DNA from: Acinetobacter brisouii
GTDB taxonomy: Bacteria > Pseudomonadota > Gammaproteobacteria > Pseudomonadales > Moraxellaceae
DNA length: 58,464 nt
Assembly (NCBI RefSeq): GCF_008993995.1
Contig: NZ_BKNN01000013.1
Location: 1 to 58,464 of the forward strand
Direction: 5' to 3'
Under the pieces are notes generated by a model. That model was not told the origin of the DNA. It searched no databases and worked only from the letters and a program-made list of their open reading frames with translations. This document shows positions 1 to 7,316 of this stretch, one piece after another. Each line of letters opens with the position of its first letter. Positions within the stretch are counted from its first letter, which is position 1. Position numbers and translations under genes: made by a program.

Positions 1-2
1 AA

Positions 3-110
3 TGGCAGTGCATGGAGTGCGGTACGCTCCATGATCGAGACATAAACTCAGCACTGAATATTCTCGCGCTCGGACATGAGCGTCTCGCAGGGGGAATCCC
101 CGTCCTTTAG
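3..110 (+). CDS. tnpB: RNA-guided nuclease TnpB, C-terminal 35 residues (cut by window edge)
   Basis: The reading frame entering from the left edge gives the end of a TnpB protein: a CMEC pair, the second half of the zinc finger, followed by HDRDINSALNIL. The aspartate in DRD.N is the conserved last acidic residue of the RuvC-like nuclease. The frame then reads LGHERLAGGIPVL and stops at TAG, inside the terminal hairpin. TnpB proteins are transposon-encoded nucleases guided by an RNA made from the element's right end. The body of the protein lies outside the window, so whether it is intact cannot be judged. Confidence 0.85.
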   Translation, partial: WQCMECGTLHDRDINSALNILALGHERLAGGIPVL

Positions 111-118
111 GTCGGGGA
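97..118 (+). ncRNA. Terminal hairpin, predicted 3' scaffold of the TnpB guide (omega) RNA
   Basis: The stem has five G-C pairs, a flanking T97-A118 pair and an inner two-pair helix with a T-T mismatch between them. Position and shape match the right-end structure of IS200/IS605 elements, where it serves TnpA recognition and forms the scaffold end of the TnpB guide RNA. Transcription from this copy is inferred from the family and not shown by the sequence. Confidence 0.5.
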
Positions 119-127
119 GGATGTCAA

Positions 128-378
128 CTTTTGGTGTACAAGATGGCTTGGCGGGTGGCACACGCTTTATTGATGCCCTGCAACTATTTACGCGCCTTGT
201 AAATATTGGCGATGCCAAAAGTTTAGCCTGCCATCCTGCTACGACCACACACCGCCAACTCAATCCTGATGAACTGAAAGCCGCTAGAGTCAGTGTCGAC
301 ATGGTGCGTTTATCCATCGGAATTGAGCATATTGATGACTTGATTGCAGACCTTGCACAAGCGTTAAATGCTGGTTAA
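128..378 (+). pseudogene. metY: 3' remnant of O-acetylhomoserine sulfhydrylase (metY), interrupted by the IS
   Basis: From 130 the frame reads FGVQDGLAGGTRFIDAL and ends in LAQALNAG, 82 residues in total. It contains the C-terminal signature of the PLP-dependent Cys/Met metabolism family: NIGDAKSL, HPATTTH and RLSIGIEHIDDL. Full-length MetY is about 420-430 residues, so roughly the last fifth is here. The PLP lysine and substrate-binding parts lie upstream of the insertion, outside the window. MetY makes homocysteine from O-acetylhomoserine and sulfide. In this strain the gene is split, so this direct sulfhydrylation route is probably lost unless another copy exists. The remaining codons are not visibly decayed, suggesting a recent insertion. 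Confidence 0.85.
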
Positions 379-652
379 TTCAAATGAAGTTGCCTGCTTT
401 GAGTGCATCTCTTTGACCTGTGCTAGACCGTTGGGCAATTTCATGTTTTAATCATCTAACCCACATAATAAATAGAGTATTTACTCTATTTATTGTTTAT
501 AAATTCATACCCTTATCTCTAGATTTCCTCTCAATATTGGTTGTATGCTTTTTTAGCAATCTTGACGTTTTTATTTCAAGAAAGCCAGCAATATCCCATA
601 GAATAATTACATACTCTATTTCCTTTAGATTGAATCGAGGCAGGCTAAACAC
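379..652. other. AT-rich intergenic region between metY remnant and acr1
   Basis: No convincing gene. The region holds a perfect 28-bp palindrome (467-494) and a repeat of one half-site, TACTCTATTT, at 612-621, close to the acr1 start. A 78-codon open frame across it has hydrophobic, low-complexity content and no ribosome-binding site, so it was not called. Confidence 0.6.
467..494. promoter_or_regulatory. Perfect palindrome upstream of acr1 (operator or metY terminator)
   Basis: Two exact 13-base arms (467-479 and 482-494) face each other around TT. One half-site recurs at 612-621. The stem is AT-rich and there is no T-run, which argues against an efficient terminator; an operator for acr1 is equally possible. 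The core also resembles the hairpin that follows the glutathione peroxidase gene at 34329. Confidence 0.5.
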
Positions 653-1540
653 GTGAATAAGAAACTTGAAAAACTATTCCAAGATAAGGTGCATGACAAA
701 ATTGCATTAGTCACAGGTGCTTCAAGTGGCATTGGCATGACTGTCGCTAAAAGACTAGCAAGTGCAGGCGCACATGTACTTTTAATTGCGAGAACAGAAG
801 AAAAACTTTTAGAAGTTAAAGCGGAAATTGAACAAGCAGGTGGCAAAGCTTCTGTTTATCCTTGCGATCTCAATGAAATGGACGCGATTGATGCCGTATC
901 TAAGCAGATTTTAGCCGATGTCGATCATATTGATATTTTGATTAACAATGCAGGACGCTCGATTCGCCGTGCTGTGCATGAATCGCTTGACCGCTTCCAT
1001 GACTTTGAACGCACCATGCAGCTGAACTACTTTGGTGCTGTGCGTTTAGTGTTAAATATTTTGCCACACATGATTAACCGTAAAAATGGGCAAATTATTA
1101 ACATCAGCTCAATTGGTGTACTTGCCAACGCGACTCGGTTTTCTGCTTATGTGGCGTCTAAAGCGGCTCTCGATGCATTTAGCCGTTGTTTATCTGCCGA
1201 AGTACACTCACATAAAATTTCGATTACCACGGTGTATATGCCATTGGTACGCACGCCAATGATTGCACCGACCAAAATTTATAAATATGTCCCAACGCTT
1301 TCACCTGAGCAGGCAGCGGATTTGGTGGCCTATGCGATTGTGAAAAGACCGAAGAAAATTGCCACGCACTTGGGTTACCTGTCTTCATTGACGTATGCGA
1401 TTGCACCTGAAATTAATAATAAGTTAATGTCGATTGGCTTTAACCTATTCCCTAGCTCTAGCGCTTCAGTCGGCGAACAGGAAAAATTGAATTTGTTGCA
1501 ACGCACGTATGCACGTTTGTTCCCTGGTGAGCATTGGTAA
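653..1540 (+). CDS. acr1: Fatty acyl-CoA reductase Acr1 (aldehyde-forming), SDR family
   Basis: Acr1 reduces long-chain acyl-CoA to fatty aldehyde with NADPH, the first step of wax-ester synthesis in Acinetobacter. The 295-residue length is the same as I recall for the A. baylyi enzyme, and the ends agree closely (start MNKKLE, end RLFPGEHW). SDR motifs are in order: the TGASSGIG nucleotide loop (21-28), NNAG (98-101), Ser153, and the catalytic pair Tyr166/Lys170 in YVASK. The start is GTG, with a GAGG ribosome-binding site 13 bases upstream; no ATG lies near. It stands alone between the metY remnant and a hairpin, so it is probably its own transcript. Confidence 0.9.
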   Translation: MNKKLEKLFQDKVHDKIALVTGASSGIGMTVAKRLASAGAHVLLIARTEEKLLEVKAEIEQAGGKASVYPCDLNEMDAIDAVSKQILADVDHIDILINNAGRSIRRAVHESLDRFHDFERTMQLNYFGAVRLVLNILPHMINRKNGQIINISSIGVLANATRFSAYVASKAALDAFSRCLSAEVHSHKISITTVYMPLVRTPMIAPTKIYKYVPTLSPEQAADLVAYAIVKRPKKIATHLGYLSSLTYAIAPEINNKLMSIGFNLFPSSSASVGEQEKLNLLQRTYARLFPGEHW

Positions 1541-1549
1541 TGACTCAGC

Positions 1550-1578
1550 TGACCAAGTCTAGTAGATAGGCTTGGTCA
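1550..1578 (+). terminator. Hairpin after acr1, weak terminator
   Basis: TGACCAAG (1550-1557) pairs with CTTGGTCA (1571-1578) around a 13-base loop, ten bases after the acr1 stop. Only a short, interrupted T stretch follows, so termination would be modest. Confidence 0.45.
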
Positions 1579-1589
1579 TTATTCCATCC

Positions 1590-2096
1590 TCAACGATTTT
1601 GTTGTTCAACCAACATATATACCAAGTCCAATTCTAGACATGGATATCCCATTGCCGTTAAGGCTGCGCTGATCTGTCCACGATGATGTGTACCATGATT
1701 AAACACATGCAATAAAGTCGCTGCATAAGGCAAGGATTTCGGCTGACCTGTTGAAGTTTGATCATCCAAAGTTCCTGTCAAACGCTGAGGATCAAGCTCA
1801 TCTAGGAATATTAACCAATTGCTGGCTTTCTCCTGCAATGCCTGAACCAGCACATGCCGATCTTGTTTAACAATCGTATTTAGCGTTAATGTTGGTGAAT
1901 GTCCTTCTGCAAAACGTGCAAACCAAAGCGCATGCTCACCAAGCAATACATGATTTAAAGTCCCAAAAATACTTTTAAAAAATAAGCCAATATCCCGATA
2001 AAAATCAGCATCACTCACATCGGCTAAAGTCTGATTCAGTTTTGTGGTTGCCCAAATATTGTAATGTGCCAGTAGCTTTAAAGTTTCAATATCCAT
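1590..2096 (-). CDS. DinB-fold protein, putative metal-dependent enzyme
   Basis: A 168-residue protein with the four-helix layout of the DinB/YfiT superfamily. The usual three metal-binding histidines can be placed: one in NHVLLGEH (about residue 49) and two in the C-terminal NHGTHHRGQ motif. Family members bind Ni, Zn or Mn; several are thiol-transferases that use bacillithiol, mycothiol or glutathione, while others are uncharacterised, so the substrate is unknown. It is convergent with acr1 and lies downstream of tex, but the tex terminator separates them. Confidence 0.8.
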   Translation of the reverse strand: MDIETLKLLAHYNIWATTKLNQTLADVSDADFYRDIGLFFKSIFGTLNHVLLGEHALWFARFAEGHSPTLTLNTIVKQDRHVLVQALQEKASNWLIFLDELDPQRLTGTLDDQTSTGQPKSLPYAATLLHVFNHGTHHRGQISAALTAMGYPCLELDLVYMLVEQQNR

Positions 2097-2141
2097 GATT
2101 GTTATGCCTTTCTTCTTTCAATTTTTTTAATTTAATTGCAT

Positions 2142-2167
2142 AAAAAAACCTCCCCGAAGGGAGGTTT
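2142..2167 (-). terminator. Rho-independent terminator of tex
   Basis: AAACCTCCC (2146-2154) and GGGAGGTTT (2159-2167) form a nine-pair stem with a CGAA loop. Read on the minus strand it is followed by seven T, 12 bases after the tex stop. Confidence 0.9.
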
Positions 2168-2179
2168 CATCAGTTCAAA

Positions 2180-4540
2180 TTATTTTGAACCTTTAATCCC
2201 TGCTTGCAGCAACAGCGCACCTAAACCACCAATTTTCTGTTCTTGTGGTTTATTGCCTTGTGGCTTCTGACCACCTTGACGCTGTGGACGATCGCCCTGC
2301 TCTTTACGTGGTTGCTGCGGACGTTTTGGTTTACGATCCGCCTGATCAGCAGACTGCTCACGGCGTGGTTGACGCTGTGGTTTCGCAGGCGCTTGAGAAC
2401 CTTCTGGACGCATACTCAAATTCACACGATGACGCTCTGCATCGACCTGAATCACACGAACTTTCACAATTTGACCTGGTTTTACCACTTTATGCGGATC
2501 AGAAACAAATTCATTCGCCAATTCAGAAATATGCACCAAACCATCCTGATGCACGCCGACATCCACGAAAGCACCAAAGTTCGTGACATTGGTCACGACA
2601 CCTTCAAGCTCCATGCCTTCAGTCAACTGTGCAACTTCCGTGATGTCTTCACGGAACTTCGCTGTACGGAATTCTGGACGTGGATCACGACCTGGTTTTT
2701 CAAGTTCAGCCAAAACATCTTTAATGGTTGGCAGACCAAACTGCTCATCGACAAACTGATCCGCATCGACCTGACGGATAATCTCGGTATTCCCGATCAT
2801 ATCTTTCACTGTCATTGCTTTGGCTGCGACGATTTTTTCAACCAAACCATAACTTTCTGGGTGAACCGCAGAAGCATCTAATGGTTCAGCACCATCCTGA
2901 ATACGTAAGAAACCTGCCGCTTGTTCAAAAGTACGCTCACCTAAACGAGGCACTTTTTTCAAGCCTTGACGCGTATCGAAACGACCATTTTCTTTACGAT
3001 AGTCCACAATTTGCTGTGCAATCGCTTTGTTTAGACCCGCGATATAACCCAAAATTGCTGCCGATGCTGTATTTACATCTACACCCACCGCGTTCACACA
3101 GTCTTCAACCACTGCATCCAGCGTTTTTGCTAAACCTGTTTGATTCACATCGTGTTGATACTGACCTACACCAATTGATTTTGGATCAATTTTTACAAGC
3201 TCAGCCAATGGATCTTGTAAACGACGTGCAATCGACACTGCACCACGAATTGAAACATCTAGTTCTGGCAATTCCTGTGATGCAAGCTCACTAGCTGAAT
3301 AGACGGATGCACCAGCTTCACTGACCGTAATACGGGTCAATTGAAGATCGGTATTTTGCGCCATCATTTCAGCAACCACAGCTTCAGTTTCACGGCTTGC
3401 TGTGCCATTACCAATCGCAATCAGTTCAACCTGATGTTCACGGCAAAGACGCGCTAACTCAGCAATTGAACCTGCTTTATCTTCTTTGGGTGCAAATGGG
3501 TAAATCGTGCTGTGTGCAACCACATCGCCCGACTGGTTCACAACCGCCAGTTTCACGCCTGTACGAATACCAGGGTCGACACCCAGTGTACAACGCGTCC
3601 CCGCTGGTGCAGACAACAACAAATGACGTAAGTTTTCAGCAAATACGTTCATTGCTTCAGCTTCAGCCGCTAAGCGTTTTTCAGTCAGTAAAGAATGCTC
3701 GATTTGCGGACGTAGTTTACCCAACCAGAACAGTTTTGCTGTGTGCTTTAAGAAATCCTGACGAGCTTGTGGCTGAACTTGATCGAGATTGTATTCAGTT
3801 TCGATACGAGCAATCGCTGCATCATCTTCACCATCAACCTTTAAGCCCAAGACATTTTCTTGGCGACCACGCAACATCGCCAATAAACGATGCGATGGTA
3901 CTTTGTTCAGATTTTCTGAAAATTCGAAGTAGTCGCGGAACTTTTTGCCAACTTCTTTTTTCTCATCCGAAGCCACTGCACTTTTTAAAATGGCAGTTTT
4001 TGCAAATAGCGCTTTTAATTCTGTGGTCAGTGCAATATTTTGCGCCCAGTCATCAATAATAATGTGTTGAACCGCATCGAGCTGACTATCAACATCTGGG
4101 TAGTCCACATGTTCAAAACCTGCAACCGCAGCCACTGGCTCAAGCTGTTCTGTCAAGATTTTCTCTGCTGCATCACCTAAACCTGCCTCTCGTGCTTTGA
4201 ACGATTTGCTGGTACGTTTTGGGCGGTATGGCGCATAGATTTCTTCAAGCGCATTCTTGGTTTCTGCCGCATTCACGCGTGCCAATAAATCATCATTGAG
4301 CTTGTTTTGTTCTTGTAATGATTGAATTACTTTTTCACGACGCTCGTAGAGATCACGCAAATAACTCAAGCGCGTATCGAGCTGACGCAGTTGTGTATCG
4401 TCTAAGCCTTGGGTGACTTCTTTACGGTAGCGGGCAATAAACGGAACACTTGCGCCTTCATCAATTAAGCGAATCGCAGCTTCTACTTGGTTCGGACGTA
4501 CGGCAAGCTCGCTTGCCAACTGCTGAACGAGGTCAGTCAT
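2180..4540 (-). CDS. tex: Transcription accessory protein Tex
   Basis: Tex is a cytoplasmic RNA-binding protein related to eukaryotic Spt6. Visible in order: an N-terminal helical region with RYRKEVTQGLDDTQLR, a YqgF/RNase H-like domain beginning LGVDPGIRTG near residue 330, helix-hairpin-helix repeats (IGVGQYQHDVNQ), and a C-terminal S1 RNA-binding domain (GVVTNVTNFGAFVDVGV). After S1 comes a basic Gln/Pro/Lys/Arg tail of about 70 residues, longer than in E. coli Tex. I chose the ATG giving MTDLVQ (787 aa) because family members start there and a GGGA lies just upstream; an in-frame ATG five codons earlier is possible. It is monocistronic, with its own terminator. Confidence 0.93.
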   Translation of the reverse strand: MTDLVQQLASELAVRPNQVEAAIRLIDEGASVPFIARYRKEVTQGLDDTQLRQLDTRLSYLRDLYERREKVIQSLQEQNKLNDDLLARVNAAETKNALEEIYAPYRPKRTSKSFKAREAGLGDAAEKILTEQLEPVAAVAGFEHVDYPDVDSQLDAVQHIIIDDWAQNIALTTELKALFAKTAILKSAVASDEKKEVGKKFRDYFEFSENLNKVPSHRLLAMLRGRQENVLGLKVDGEDDAAIARIETEYNLDQVQPQARQDFLKHTAKLFWLGKLRPQIEHSLLTEKRLAAEAEAMNVFAENLRHLLLSAPAGTRCTLGVDPGIRTGVKLAVVNQSGDVVAHSTIYPFAPKEDKAGSIAELARLCREHQVELIAIGNGTASRETEAVVAEMMAQNTDLQLTRITVSEAGASVYSASELASQELPELDVSIRGAVSIARRLQDPLAELVKIDPKSIGVGQYQHDVNQTGLAKTLDAVVEDCVNAVGVDVNTASAAILGYIAGLNKAIAQQIVDYRKENGRFDTRQGLKKVPRLGERTFEQAAGFLRIQDGAEPLDASAVHPESYGLVEKIVAAKAMTVKDMIGNTEIIRQVDADQFVDEQFGLPTIKDVLAELEKPGRDPRPEFRTAKFREDITEVAQLTEGMELEGVVTNVTNFGAFVDVGVHQDGLVHISELANEFVSDPHKVVKPGQIVKVRVIQVDAERHRVNLSMRPEGSQAPAKPQRQPRREQSADQADRKPKRPQQPRKEQGDRPQRQGGQKPQGNKPQEQKIGGLGALLLQAGIKGSK

Positions 4541-4855
4541 CGTGTTTGATCCCATAAGGAATAGAACTAAAAGCAGTGATTATAAAGACCATGCTCGTAA
4601 AATCTACAGAAATTATGCCGAAAAACTAAAATTATCATCATCATTCAGTTGTTTCTTGGTTTTTCCGTTGTTGCTGTCACTTGCTTTTTAGAAAAAGAGC
4701 TGAATAAAATCAATTGAATAAAAATTAGGTAAAATATCGTAGGCGACTGTATATATTTGTTAATTTGAGCAAATTAATACATAGCCATAAGTAATATGAA
4801 AGCATTATACTCAAAGCATCGACTATTATATAAATGATAATCAAGGGAGCACTTC
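4541..4855. other. Divergent intergenic region tex / ompR
   Basis: An AT-rich region carrying both divergent promoters. I found no -35/-10 pair good enough to name. The only clear element is an AGGGAG ribosome-binding site (4844-4849) for ompR. Confidence 0.6.
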
Positions 4856-5620
4856 ATGAGTTTAGTGGTACCTGCTGACAATAAAGATGTCGCACTTCAC
4901 GACACCGATCGCGTTGAACGAATTTTGGTCGTAGATGATGACGTCCGTCTTCGTACTTTGTTGCAACGCTTTTTAGAAGATAAAGGCTTTGTCGTGAAAA
5001 CTGCTCACGATGCCACTCAAATGGATCGCCTGTTACAACGTGAGTTGTTTTCGTTAATTGTGCTCGATTTCATGCTACCTGTGGAAGATGGTTTAAGCAT
5101 CTGCCGTCGTTTACGCCAATCGAATATCGATACGCCAATCATTATGTTGACTGCACGTGGTAGCGATTCTGACCGTATCTCTGGTCTAGATGCAGGTGCA
5201 GATGACTATTTGCCAAAGCCATTTAACCCAAATGAATTGCTTGCACGTATCCGCGCTATTTTGCGTCGCCAAGTGCGTGAAGTGCCTGGTGCGCCAAGCC
5301 AGCATATGGAAGTGGTGAGTTTTGGTCCTTGGTCACTCGACTTGTCGACTCGCACCTTGACTCGTGAAGGTCAAGTGGTCACCTTAACTACAGGTGAGTT
5401 TGCTGTCCTTAAAGCACTGGTACAGCATCCGCGTGAACCGTTGACCCGTGACAAGCTCATGAACCTTGCCCGTGGTCGTGAATGGGGTGCAATGGAACGT
5501 TCAATTGACGTACAGGTTTCCCGCTTGCGCCGTTTGATTGAAGATAATCCAGCACGTGCCCGCTATATTCAAACCGTTTGGGGCGTCGGTTATGTGTTTG
5601 TTCCAGATGGTGCCGAATAA
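4856..5620 (+). CDS. ompR: Osmolarity response regulator OmpR
   Basis: A 254-residue response regulator. The receiver domain (about 22-140) has the acidic pocket Asp27-29, the phospho-acceptor Asp71 in VLDFMLP, the switch threonine in MLTARG and the lysine of PKPFN. A winged-helix DNA-binding domain follows, with the recognition region RSIDVQVSRLRRLIE and the terminal hairpin GVGYVFVPDG. It is paired with envZ 15 bases downstream. In Acinetobacter this pair affects envelope and osmotic responses. The 20-residue leader before the receiver domain is slightly longer than in E. coli. Confidence 0.95.
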   Translation: MSLVVPADNKDVALHDTDRVERILVVDDDVRLRTLLQRFLEDKGFVVKTAHDATQMDRLLQRELFSLIVLDFMLPVEDGLSICRRLRQSNIDTPIIMLTARGSDSDRISGLDAGADDYLPKPFNPNELLARIRAILRRQVREVPGAPSQHMEVVSFGPWSLDLSTRTLTREGQVVTLTTGEFAVLKALVQHPREPLTRDKLMNLARGREWGAMERSIDVQVSRLRRLIEDNPARARYIQTVWGVGYVFVPDGAE

Positions 5621-5635
5621 TTAGGGCGGTCTTAC

Positions 5636-7048
5636 GTGACAGCTGAACCAAATAACCCGAAGAATAATATTGTTCTCGATTCTTCGGGTTACTATGCCAA
5701 ACCACGAACCCAATTTGAACGCTTTTTAGATAAACTAAAACCGCGTTCGGCTGCGCTGCGCACCACAGTTCTTGTGACTTTTGTAGTGTGCTTTAGTTTG
5801 TTTATGTCGTTATGGTTCATTTGGCGTACCTTATACTTGCCTGAACTCCAGCAACACGCGGGTTATTTGGCAATTGAATCTGAAATTATTCATAACCCAA
5901 ATTTTAAAATCTTACACAATGGGCAGGAAATTCCTGTTGATACATGGCTCAACAAACGCTTGGGTGTGGAGTTTATTACCGATAAGCGTAAATTCCCTGC
6001 AATTGTTGACAAGCCCATCGCTGACTTTTTCACAGATCGTATTGAAAAAAGTTTAGCTGAACAAATCAGTGCCAATCCTCAAGATGTCACGGTCTTCTTT
6101 AAATTCAAGCCAACCCCGAGTATTTGGGTACAAACGCCAAGTATGCATGGTGCTTGGGTTCGTGAACCGCTAAAAAACTATGCCAACTACAGCTTAGAAT
6201 TGATTTTAGTTTGGTTCTTGGGTGTCCCAATTTTCTCTGCGGTGATCATTTTAACTTTAGTACGCCAGCTAAACCGACCACTCAAACGCTTGCAAAATGC
6301 AGCCAATAGCTACAGTAAAACAGGCAAAGCACCTTTCTTGGCAACCAATCATGGACCTCTTGAAATTCGCGAAGTCAACCAAGCCTTTAATCATATGATT
6401 TACACGCTTGAGCAAATCGAAAAAGACCGCCGTATTATGCTTGCAGGAATTTCACATGATTTACGCACACCACTGACCCGTATTCGTCTGACCGCTGAAA
6501 TGCTCCCCGATGAATTTTTACGGGATGGGCTAATTTACGATGTTGAAGATATGGATGCGATTTTAAATCAGTTCATTTCTTATATGCGTGATGGATCTGA
6601 TGAAGAACTCTCAGATACCAATATCAATACATTACTACAAGAATTAGTTGTCCAGTTTAAACCACTCGATATTCGCTTCACACCAGAGCCTCTTCCGATT
6701 ATTCCTGCTCGCAGCCTGTCGCTAAAACGCTTGATTGGTAACCTGATTAACAATTCCAAACGCTATGGTGCTGAACCTATTGAACTGTCTGCAAGTTCTG
6801 ATGCCGAGAGCATCAAAATTTGTGTAGCTGATCATGGCGAAGGTATTCCTGAAGATCAAATTGATGACCTGATGCAGCCTTTTGTACGCGGCAATAGCGC
6901 CCGCACAATTCAGGGCAGCGGTTTAGGACTCGCGATTGTGAAACGAATTGTGGATATTCATCAGGGTGAACTGATTTTGCGTAATCGTGCTGAAGGTGGC
7001 TTTGAAGCGATTATTTCACTCCCTCTACCTAAATCTGAAAATTCATAA
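5636..7048 (+). CDS. envZ: Osmosensor histidine kinase EnvZ
   Basis: A 470-residue inner-membrane sensor kinase, the partner of OmpR. Two membrane segments (about 45-65 and 185-207) bracket a periplasmic domain. Then come a HAMP linker, the phospho-accepting His274 in GISHDLRTP, an N box (NLINNSKRYG), the DHGEGIP box and the GSGLGLAIV box of the ATPase domain. The start is GTG, with AGGGCGG placed correctly upstream and no better ATG; the genes do not overlap but are clearly co-transcribed. Confidence 0.94.
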   Translation: MTAEPNNPKNNIVLDSSGYYAKPRTQFERFLDKLKPRSAALRTTVLVTFVVCFSLFMSLWFIWRTLYLPELQQHAGYLAIESEIIHNPNFKILHNGQEIPVDTWLNKRLGVEFITDKRKFPAIVDKPIADFFTDRIEKSLAEQISANPQDVTVFFKFKPTPSIWVQTPSMHGAWVREPLKNYANYSLELILVWFLGVPIFSAVIILTLVRQLNRPLKRLQNAANSYSKTGKAPFLATNHGPLEIREVNQAFNHMIYTLEQIEKDRRIMLAGISHDLRTPLTRIRLTAEMLPDEFLRDGLIYDVEDMDAILNQFISYMRDGSDEELSDTNINTLLQELVVQFKPLDIRFTPEPLPIIPARSLSLKRLIGNLINNSKRYGAEPIELSASSDAESIKICVADHGEGIPEDQIDDLMQPFVRGNSARTIQGSGLGLAIVKRIVDIHQGELILRNRAEGGFEAIISLPLPKSENS

Positions 7049-7134
7049 AAGTTCAAGCCCCTTTTTGAACACTGGGTAAAAGACATTACAAAACCGAAAT
7101 AATATGTCTGTTTTTTCATCAAAAAATTATTAGA

Positions 7135-7144
7135 CAAACGTTTG
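7135..7144. promoter_or_regulatory. Palindrome CAAACGTTTG upstream of the CoA-transferase gene
   Basis: A 10-base perfect palindrome in the otherwise AT-rich 268-base gap between envZ and the CoA-transferase. It resembles half-sites used by TetR-type acyl-CoA-responsive regulators, but such sites usually have a spacer, so the regulator is unknown. Confidence 0.3.
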
Positions 7145-7316
7145 ATTTCTTTTTTATTTATTGATGATTTTCAAAACCTTAAAAATCATTTATTTTCTTG
7201 ATATTTATATTTATTTTAAAAATTAGACCTTAGCCTAACAAGCATGAAAATTCGTGATTCAAAGGGTAGAATCGCCTCTGCATAACTTAAAAATCCATTT
7301 TTTTTGAGAGTAGAAC

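Larger units (their letters stand above)
1..127 (+). mobile_element. Right end of an IS200/IS605-family element
   Basis: The first 127 bases are the 3' end of a TnpB gene followed by a terminal hairpin and a TCAA end, the usual right-end layout of IS200/IS605 elements, which carry hairpins rather than inverted repeats. The hairpin pairs CCCCG (98-102) with CGGGG (113-117); inside it CC (104-105) can pair with GG (110-111) around a TTTA loop. The codons that follow fit MetY, so the element interrupts metY. In this family the right end also forms the 3' part of the TnpB guide RNA, whose guide would be the first host bases after the boundary. The boundary at 127 is inferred from the TCAA and from the host reading frame; the left end is outside the window. 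Confidence 0.8.

Noticed and set aside
420-656. A 78-codon open frame before acr1
   Set aside because: Low-complexity hydrophobic content, no ribosome-binding site, and it overlaps the palindrome and the acr1 start.
2243-4059. Long open frames of up to 220 codons on the strand opposite tex
   Set aside because: They are mirror frames of a highly conserved gene, with unusual His/Leu/Gln-rich composition and no ribosome-binding sites.
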